Made by a program: the position numbers and the translations under genes. Shown piece by piece: positions 53,378 through 61,500 of a stretch of 64,000 nucleotides of DNA (positions are counted from its first letter, which is position 1; each line of letters begins with the position of its first letter). Source of the stretch: Prevotellaceae bacterium UBA1746 (GTDB lineage Bacteria; Bacteroidota; Bacteroidia; Bacteroidales; Bacteroidaceae); NCBI GenBank assembly GCA_002314875.1, contig DCHS01000017.1, forward strand, positions 141,601 through 205,600. Direction: 5' to 3'. Below the pieces are notes generated by a model. That model searched no databases and was not told the origin of the DNA. It saw only the letters and a list, made by a program, of their open reading frames with translations.

Positions 53378-56300
53378 ATGAAGAGATTCCTCACCCTTCT
53401 CACCTTGGGCCTCTCTGCCCTTGCTGCCTCAGCGCAGGTGATGGTTCCCGTGGATACTAAGAAGTTCCCGGACTATCGCAGTGGAAACTTCAATCCCGAT
53501 CCTGTAGCAGCCCGCTTCGTTGAGCGTTACAGAGCCGCAGCCGCTGAAGGCCGTCATGGTGCCCAGGTTACGGGTCGTCCCGACCACGTCAACAATGCTG
53601 CCACCCTCTACTTCCCGCCCGTTTTCAACCAGAGTGCAGGTTCCTGTGGTTCAGCATCCCGTATTGCCTACATGTTCTCCCACGAGCAGAACTCCTATCG
53701 TAATACCAATGGTTCGCTCCCTGAGAACTATTATCCCACCCATTTCGTCTGGCTTTTGACCAATGGTAACTCCGGCAAGGACGCCTTTGTGACCAACGTC
53801 GGTGTTCCTTCAGCCAAGACCTATGGCGGTCAGACCTATTCCAGTCTCTTCGGCTACAACGAGGAGACCGATAACTGCTTCGGCTGGATGACCGGCTATG
53901 ACAAGTGGTTCGAGGCCTTCCACAACCGTTGTACCTCTCCCACCTCCAATGTGGCCAGTGTCGGTACCGAAGAAGGTATGGAAATGGCCAAGAACTGGTT
54001 GTGGAACCACTGCGGTGATGAGAGTTTCCATTCCGGTGGTCTCATCGGTCTCGGTGTTGCCTCCGGTGGTTCTTGGGGTAAGATTCCCTCAACGGCTGCC
54101 AATGATGAGGCCGGTGTCAGCGGAATGTACTATGTGCAGAAGTGGGGTACACAGGTGGACCACGCACTGACCATGGTAGGTTATGACGACCGCATTGAAT
54201 TCGACCTTGACGGCGACGGCATTTATGGTGAAGCCAGTGCCAACGAAAAGGGCGCTTTCATCATCGTAAATTCCTGGGGTGGATGGTGTAACAACGGTTT
54301 CATCTACTGTCCTTACGCTTATTCCGGTTCTGCTTTCACCAGCGACGGCAAATTCAATGGCGACTTCTGGTGGGGTGAATTCTACCATGTTCGCAAGGAC
54401 TACCGTCCCTTCCGTACCATTAAGCTCAAGATGGACTACAGCCACCGTTCCGAACTCATGCTTCAGGCCGGTGTCAGCACCGATTTGACTGCCACCGCTC
54501 CTTCTTCCATTATTTCCATGGACCACTTCAAGTATGCCGGCGATGGCGCTAACGGTAATACCTCTCCCGCTCCCGAAGTTCCGATGCTTGGAAAATGGGC
54601 TGACGGCAAGATGCATACGGAACCGATGGAATTCGGTTATGACCTCACCGATCTCTCTGCCGGCTACGACCGCAACAAACCTTTGAAGTATTTCTTCATT
54701 GTTAACCGCAAGAAGGCAACGAATGCCGGAACCGGCCATATCTACGAAGCCAGCATCATGGACTATGAACATGATATCGACGGCGTAGAGACTCCCTTCG
54801 ACCTTGGCGAAACCGGAAACGTTGAGATTACGACCTCTGGTAAGCAGACTATCATCAGCGTTGTTGTCTATGGCGCTGGCTATAATGCCGTGAACAATCT
54901 TGCCTATACTGACGGCGAAATCACCTGGTCCGATCCCGATAAGTCCAGCCACAAGGTTGACTCCTATAATATATATAAGGAGGGCGCCCTTCTCGCTTCC
55001 GTTGACGCTAAGACCTATGCCTATGCGCCCGGAGAAGAGACCGGAACCACGTCTTATGCTGTTGCTGCTGTTTATTCCGATGGTCAGGAAAGCGCTCGCA
55101 AGAGCGTGACTTCTACGATTACCCTCCCCGAAAAGAACAAGACATACTCCTTCTCAAAGGCTGGCTTTACCATTCCTGAGGTCTTCGACAATGCTTACGA
55201 ACAGGCGACTATTGAATTCTGGATCAAGCCCAATACGCTCGCTAGTTGGAACAATGCTGCCGGTCCTGGTTGGGGTACCTGGTATCAGCACTGTGACGCC
55301 AGTGGTTACTACACCTGCGGTTGGAGCACCTCAGACCGTGTGACTTCTACCAAGTCTTTGACTACCGGTGATTGGCATCTCGTCAGCATCGTGGTCAACA
55401 AGAATAAGTGTACGGTCTATATCAACGGTGCTGCTGCCGGCACTTGCTCTTCTTCAAATTACAGCGGTATCGGTGGCTTCGGCGATTACGTCTTCAGTTC
55501 TTCAAGCGGTAACAATGCTTATCAGCAGTGCCGTTATGATGAGATCAAGATTTGGAACTACGCCCGTTCTGCTGCCCAGATCAAGGCAGGCTACACCGCT
55601 GCCACCCGCACTGAATATTACGGCGATGTCCTTCCTGAAGGCCTCATTGCCTATTTCAAGGGTGATTCCTTCCAGGGTGAAGATGGCATTTGGTATATGC
55701 TTGACTGCGCCGGTGGTCATCATGCTCCCGTAAGTACTGCTACCAACCGTACTACGAATTCTACCACTCCTGCTTATGTTACTCCTGCTGAAGCCGGAAC
55801 GATTTCCATCGCTGAGCCTGGAACGATCTACGCTGGCCAGCCTGTTACCCTCAAGGCTACCCGTAATGACTATGTGAACCGCATTGTCTGGACGCTCCCC
55901 GACAACAGCAAGACCTCAACGCTGACTCCGACCCTCAACTTCTCTGCTCCCGGAGAATATACCGTTACCGTAACAGGTACCGACTATGCTGGCAATGAAA
56001 TCACCGACCAGCGCGTGCTTACTGTTCTCGAAGCTCTGCCTCTCGACGCTTCCTTCGTTTGTACCAAGACGAGTGTTGCCGCTGGCGAACGTGTCAGCTT
56101 CAAGCCCAACACCTGCGTTAACGGCTACAGCTATGTATGGAGTTTCCCCGGTGCTGAAAAGGAAATCGTGGAAAGCGTAAGTGCCGCTGCTGCTTATGAG
56201 GCCTTCGGAACTTACACGGCAACCCTCACCGTTACTGATGCTGCTGGCAACAGCGCCCGTTCTTCCGTGGATATTATCGTTCAGGAAGTTGCTCCTGAAT

Positions 56301-57868
56301 CTGCTTTCACCGTCAGCGATGCTGTAGTCATGAAGGGCCAGCCCATCATTCTGACCGATAAGTCCAAGTACGCTCCCAATTCATGGCAGTGGCTGTTGAA
56401 TGGTACGGGTGGTAATGTGGTGATCAATGGCCAGAGCACAGTCTTTACCCCTGAGAACAGTGGTGTCTTCGATATTTCTCTCGTTACCCGCAACAACGCT
56501 GGTTCCAGCAAGGCTACCCAGGAACGTGCTCTCGTCGTTGTAAATGCTGATTCAAAGAACGGTCTCTCTTTCTCTCAGCAGGCTGCAAAGGTGACCACGA
56601 AGGAAATTCCTCTCACCGTTACACAGCGTTCTTATACCTTTGACTGGTGGATGAATCCTTCCAAGCTCGCTGATTATTGCGAGGGTATCGGTGCTACCGA
56701 TGCAACCTTCCAGATTAAGGTCGCTTCCGATGGTTCTCTCTGCCTGACCAATAAGGGCAAGACCGCGAAGTCTACCGCCGGAACCGTTGAAGCTGGAAGC
56801 TGGCACCACTACGCCATCGCTGTAAACGGCACTTCCGTTGTTTTCTACAAGGACGGTGTAAAGGTGAACAATGCCACCACAACTTCCGGTTTTGCTGATG
56901 TTCCCTCTTTCAGTATCGGTACAACCTCTGCAGACTGGAATGGTTCTATCGACGAATTCCGAATCTGGGATACCAACCTTACGGCTGCAAAGATTCAGCA
57001 GTATGCTAATCAGCCTATTGAAAATCCCGCTTCTGTAGAAAACCTCGTGCTTTACTACGACTTCAACCAGACCGGTGGCGATGTTCAAGACCGTGCAAAC
57101 CGCATGAATGACGGTGTCCGTTCCGGCTTTGGTCCTGACGGCGATGCCTGGGGACTTTCCAAGGGTGTCTTCTGTCTCAATTTTGAAAATGTCGAGACCC
57201 AGGATGTTACGAGCACTTATCTCACGAACTATAAGCGTTCTTTCTCCAAGACCAGCAAGACCGTGAACAACACCACGGCGAGCCGTTTCTATGAAATTGC
57301 TGACTGGACCCTCGAGAATACGGTTAAGTCTGGTGATATCACTACGGGTGTTCATGTGGATACCAAGAAGAACTATGACTTCACCTGTACTACGGGTTGG
57401 GATAGCTTCGGTAATTTGGAAAACCACAAGGCTTTCCAGGTTTGCGAACTTGAACCGGGTATCTACACCCTCCATGTTGCCTTTGGCCAGCATCCTGCCA
57501 TTGATGGTGTTTATCTTGTTGCCAATGCGGGTAAGACACTTCCTGATGCTGCTGATCTCAATTCAGCGCTCAGCTATGTCAAGCTCTCTGACGCCACCAT
57601 CACCTTCGTTGTTTCTGAAAAGCAGGAAGTGGCACTCGGTGTCCTCGTTGCTTCCATGAGTGGCCAGAACATCTTCACCATCCAGAAGTTCCAACTGACT
57701 TACGCTCCCCTCGATGTCCGCGAGCCTGTTGATCCGTCTGGAATGACGGTCATCCCCGCTACAGCTCCTGCCTCTGATGCTGTCTACGATCTCTCCGGTC
57801 GCAGAATCACAGCACCTCAGTCCGGCCAGCTCTACATCCAGAGCGGTCAGAAACGCATCCGCAAATAA
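53378..57868 (+). CDS. Secreted C1-type cysteine peptidase with LamG and PKD domains
   Basis: 1496 residues, signal peptide to about residue 20 (ALAASAQ). Papain-like peptidase at about 60-345: Cys90 in NQSAGSCGSASRIAYMF, His262 in VDHALTMVGYDD, Asn298 in IIVNSWGGWC, the full triad. Then come a beta domain, a LamG/concanavalin domain (about 595-760, ATIEFWIKPNTLASW), two or three PKD-like Ig domains (about 800-1060, FSAPGEYTVTVTG; AAYEAFGTYTATLTV), a second LamG (about 1075-1230, RSYTFDWWMNPS), a further beta region, and a tail with YDLSGRR...QLYIQSGQKRIRK resembling the type IX sorting signal of the two genes at the left end. I infer a surface or secreted protease that binds glycan or matrix proteins. 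Full length and intact. Confidence 0.92.
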   Translation: MKRFLTLLTLGLSALAASAQVMVPVDTKKFPDYRSGNFNPDPVAARFVERYRAAAAEGRHGAQVTGRPDHVNNAATLYFPPVFNQSAGSCGSASRIAYMFSHEQNSYRNTNGSLPENYYPTHFVWLLTNGNSGKDAFVTNVGVPSAKTYGGQTYSSLFGYNEETDNCFGWMTGYDKWFEAFHNRCTSPTSNVASVGTEEGMEMAKNWLWNHCGDESFHSGGLIGLGVASGGSWGKIPSTAANDEAGVSGMYYVQKWGTQVDHALTMVGYDDRIEFDLDGDGIYGEASANEKGAFIIVNSWGGWCNNGFIYCPYAYSGSAFTSDGKFNGDFWWGEFYHVRKDYRPFRTIKLKMDYSHRSELMLQAGVSTDLTATAPSSIISMDHFKYAGDGANGNTSPAPEVPMLGKWADGKMHTEPMEFGYDLTDLSAGYDRNKPLKYFFIVNRKKATNAGTGHIYEASIMDYEHDIDGVETPFDLGETGNVEITTSGKQTIISVVVYGAGYNAVNNLAYTDGEITWSDPDKSSHKVDSYNIYKEGALLASVDAKTYAYAPGEETGTTSYAVAAVYSDGQESARKSVTSTITLPEKNKTYSFSKAGFTIPEVFDNAYEQATIEFWIKPNTLASWNNAAGPGWGTWYQHCDASGYYTCGWSTSDRVTSTKSLTTGDWHLVSIVVNKNKCTVYINGAAAGTCSSSNYSGIGGFGDYVFSSSSGNNAYQQCRYDEIKIWNYARSAAQIKAGYTAATRTEYYGDVLPEGLIAYFKGDSFQGEDGIWYMLDCAGGHHAPVSTATNRTTNSTTPAYVTPAEAGTISIAEPGTIYAGQPVTLKATRNDYVNRIVWTLPDNSKTSTLTPTLNFSAPGEYTVTVTGTDYAGNEITDQRVLTVLEALPLDASFVCTKTSVAAGERVSFKPNTCVNGYSYVWSFPGAEKEIVESVSAAAAYEAFGTYTATLTVTDAAGNSARSSVDIIVQEVAPESAFTVSDAVVMKGQPIILTDKSKYAPNSWQWLLNGTGGNVVINGQSTVFTPENSGVFDISLVTRNNAGSSKATQERALVVVNADSKNGLSFSQQAAKVTTKEIPLTVTQRSYTFDWWMNPSKLADYCEGIGATDATFQIKVASDGSLCLTNKGKTAKSTAGTVEAGSWHHYAIAVNGTSVVFYKDGVKVNNATTTSGFADVPSFSIGTTSADWNGSIDEFRIWDTNLTAAKIQQYANQPIENPASVENLVLYYDFNQTGGDVQDRANRMNDGVRSGFGPDGDAWGLSKGVFCLNFENVETQDVTSTYLTNYKRSFSKTSKTVNNTTASRFYEIADWTLENTVKSGDITTGVHVDTKKNYDFTCTTGWDSFGNLENHKAFQVCELEPGIYTLHVAFGQHPAIDGVYLVANAGKTLPDAADLNSALSYVKLSDATITFVVSEKQEVALGVLVASMSGQNIFTIQKFQLTYAPLDVREPVDPSGMTVIPATAPASDAVYDLSGRRITAPQSGQLYIQSGQKRIRK

Positions 57869-57884
57869 AGAAACCTGAATAAAG

Positions 57885-57920
57885 ACGAAGCCGTCGGCCC
57901 GAAAAGGCCGGCGGCTTCGT
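57885..57920 (+). terminator. Terminator after the C1 peptidase gene
   Basis: Arms 57885-57899 and 57906-57920 pair over 15 positions with one wobble (ACGAAGCCG... / ...CGGCTTCGT); the U tract is weak. Confidence 0.7.
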
Positions 57921-57932
57921 TGCGTTCGGAGG

Positions 57933-58002
57933 GACCGGGCTTTCCGGCGGTTCCGGAGTTTCCGGTAGTTCCGGTAGTTCTGGCTGTTCCGGCTGTTCCG
58001 GT
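57933..58002 (+). repeat. TTCCGGnnn tract, 7 units
   Basis: TTCCGG with one TTCTGG at exact 9-nt spacing from about 57942 to 58001; the spacer triplets are cgg, agt, tag, tag, ctg, ctg. Confidence 0.85.
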
Positions 58003-58042
58003 CTTTTCTGCCCCCGATATTTATGTTTTCTCACTTATATGC

Positions 58043-58071
58043 AATAGTTGTGCCACAAAAGTGGAACTATT
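58043..58071. other. Hairpin AATAGTT/AACTATT
   Basis: AATAGTT (58043-58049)/AACTATT (58065-58071) with inner CCAC/GTGG around AAAA. The motif GTTGTGCnAC recurs about 30 nt on. Role unknown. Confidence 0.4.
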
Positions 58072-58596
58072 ATTCTACAGTTGTGCAACGATACTCCTAC
58101 ACTCGTGAAAATACTATGCCATAAAAGTGAGTAAATTACTTCCTCCGTTGTAGTTTTTTATGGATCGGGACCAGGAGACTATGCCTCAGACCTACTCCTA
58201 TAATATTAAATAGCACGCGCGTAAAGGTCCGTTATAGTAATGACTAAAAGACAGCACTTTACGGCTTTTTGCTTAAAGCGTTGGAGCAAACCGGAAGACG
58301 GGCAAATGCAGACCGTTAGCGTAGAATTTTTGCATTTTTTAATTTTTTCTTGACTTTTTCCCCTGCTTTGAGGACTTTTTTTAGCAGAAAAAGGCTTTTT
58401 TCTCGCTTTTTTCGCATTTTTTTCAAAATTTCCTTGCACATTTGGAAAAAAATGTTGAATTTTGCACCTACTTATAGTATAGTGTCCGCATTGTGCCCGT
58501 ACGTGATGTGCCCCGCAATAGCGTCCACAAATGCGGATTCGTTCCGTTGCAAACGACAAAATCTATATATCAATCATTAATTAACTTTTTAATTTT

Positions 58597-61500
58597 ATGA
58601 AGAAAGTTGTACTTTATTCAGGCGTTCTCGCTGCTGGTTTGGCAGGTATTGCAACCACAGCTAACGCTGCTGCACCCATGTCTCCCAAGGTGAATGACAT
58701 GAACGCAGTAAACTACAGTTCTGCTCAGCGTAGTGCTTTGATTTCTAAGGTTACTACACTTAAGGCAGACGTTGATGCCGCAATTACTGATCTTAACACA
58801 AAGATCAATTCGGTTAAAGCATCACAAGCTTACAAAGACTATGACGTTGACAACACCAACGCTTATTGTAGCTTGGCTCGTCTTTATTGTGATGAGTTGG
58901 AAAACCAGAAAGCTGACCTCGTAGCACTTCAGACTTCTGCAGGTGATTTGGTTACTTATGCAAATGATTTGTGGTCATATTCTTACTGGGATGATACTAG
59001 TGCCGGTTTCGGTTATGCTGGTAGTTACAATGGAATTAATGCAACCTACGCTAAGGATCTTGCTGCGCTCAATGCAGCTGTAACTAAGATTGGTGCATTG
59101 TATGGTGTTGCAGATGGTGCTAACAAGCTTTATACTTCTGGTGGCACTACTCCTACTACCGACCTCGTAAACGAAGCTTATTGGAATGAAACTCTCCGTA
59201 GTCTTAACATTATGGAGACTTACATCGATAACCTCAAGAATACCATCAATGGTTATACCACTGAGCCCGATCGTAACGCAGCAACCGAGTATCTCCAGGC
59301 TACTATCGCTAAGAACCTTGCAGCTGGCTCTACTAACTACACTGACGTATTCAAGGGTGCTACTCCTATTACTGATGTGGATGGTGCAAATGACGCTGTT
59401 ACTGGTAAGGCTATCGGTCCCGATGACTACCTTAAGGAAGTCGTTATTGCTAAGCAGGAAATCAAGAACCTTATCGACGCTTCTCATACCGCTGGTACCT
59501 CTGAGGCTGATATCGATGCTCACGTAGCTAAGATCAACCAGCTCATCACTGATATCGCTGGTATCGATAACGCTGTTAAGACCAATCAGGCTACCTACGA
59601 TGCAAATAAGGCTACCTTCGGGGATGTAACCGACGCTATGACTGAAGCAGAAAAGCAGATTGGCACTTATCCTGCTAATGCTGACACTGCTACCAAGTTG
59701 GCTACCACCAAGGGTGATGTTAAGACTGAAGGCGACCAGATTGAAAGCGACTACAAGAATGGTCTCTACTGGGATGGCGAACCTGTATTCGATAGCACTG
59801 CTCTCCTCGCAGAAATCGCTACTCTCCGTAACGAAGCTGCTCACAACGCATCTACCGACTACCTCAAGGAACTCACCGACCGTCGTACTAACATCCTCAA
59901 GGAAATTGAAGAACTTGAGAAGAATGCAAGCTCTCACAATCCTGCCATCACCAACGATCCTGACCTCTGCAACAATGCACTCTACACAGGTAAGGAAGCT
60001 GGCTACTATGAAGAAAACGTTAACGGTAAGGACCTTGCAGAAAACGTAGCAGCTCTTGAGGCTATCAATAACCGCATCACTGCTCTCACTGCCAACATCG
60101 CTAAGTCTTACACTGACAATAAGTCTGAAGCTGACCTCCTTAACAAGTACTATGCTGAAATGGGCGTAGTTGTTGAATTTGGTCGTACCAGCAAGACTGT
60201 TGAAGGTGGCCTCCGTGCAGCTCTTGAAAGCTATCTCGATGCTGTTAAGGAAGCTCAGAAGGTTCACGAACAGACTGAAGCTGAATACGCTAAGAAGTTG
60301 GTAGACGAACTCGCTGCAGTTGAATCTGCTCGTCAGTCTCTCGTCACCACCATCGCTACTACTAAGGATGAGTGCGAAGATACAACTCCTCATGCTGGCA
60401 ACAACTATAGCACCAACATCGCTGCTAACAGCAATAAGGATGAAAAGGATGCTCTCCACGAAGATCACGAGTTCGAATACGATGGCAAGACCTTGACTTA
60501 TGGTTTGACCAATGTTGTTAAGGGTCTCGATGATAACGAAGCTATCGACCTCGCTCATGATAAGGTGGCAAACAATAGCATTCTTGCTAAGGATCATCAC
60601 ACTTCTAAGGGTTACTACAACCAGGTAGCTGCTGCTGAGCTCGCTAAGATGAACGAAGAACTCGCTCGTACAAGAGCAGCTTGGGAAGACAACCAGAACT
60701 CTCATAAGGGTCACGTTGCTACCATCAACGATGTTGCTGATGCTTTGACTGCAGCTGACGGTTATATTAAGGCTCTCCCCTTCTATAAGGATTGGGAAGC
60801 TGGTCACGATGCTAACCTTTACTGCAACGAAGACTTCAAGTATGATACTCCCGTTTACGCTGAACTTAACGAAAAGGTAGCTCAGGTTCCTGGTATCATC
60901 AAGACTTATATCGATGCTCCCGGTGCTCCTGATCTCGAGAAGGACTTCACTCTCCTCGGCATCATGGAATTTGCTTACAACGGCTTGAAGAGTTTGACCT
61001 CCAAGATCGATACTCAGATCAATGGCGTTAAGGGTGAAATCGCTACCCGTTATGCTGCAGGTACTTCTGTAGAATTCATCTATGGTCCCGAACAGGCTCA
61101 GGAACTCTACACTCAGATCAAGAACCTCGAAAACCTCGCTGCATTCGCTCAGACCTGCCACGAAGGTTATACTTTCGCTCACAAGGCTCACCTCGCTTCT
61201 GTAGCAATGACTGCTGCTGATGCTGTTTGCGAAGAATCATTCGATGCTGACGAAACCAAGGCTACTCACGGTACTAAGACCGCTGCTAACGCTGATAACT
61301 ACAATGCCCTCAACATCCACCTTTCTGCTAACGACAATGGTAAGGGTATCTGGTACAGCGAATGCGATCAGTTGAACCCCTGTGGTTTCCACGATGCTGC
61401 AGTTAAGGATCTCCACGATGCACTCCGTGCTCAGATCGTTGAAGTTTGCCAGCACATCGGTAAGTCTCTCGCAGACGTTGAGTCTAAGCAGAATGCTGCT

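Larger units (their letters stand above)
57869..58596. other. Long spacer before the giant gene
   Basis: No gene seen. Contents: terminator (57885-57920), the longest TTCCGGnnn tract (57933-58002), a small hairpin (58043-58071), then AT-rich sequence with T runs up to the giant gene. No perfect promoter box was found; GAATTTTG at 58457-58464 is one mismatch from TAnnTTTG. Confidence 0.65.

Noticed and set aside
57933..58002. Possible CRISPR array (regular TTCCGG repeats)
   Set aside because: Repeat of 6 nt with 3-nt spacers is far below CRISPR dimensions, and there are no cas genes.
58975..61191. 738-codon minus-strand open frame
   Set aside because: Same antisense artefact of codon bias in the giant gene.
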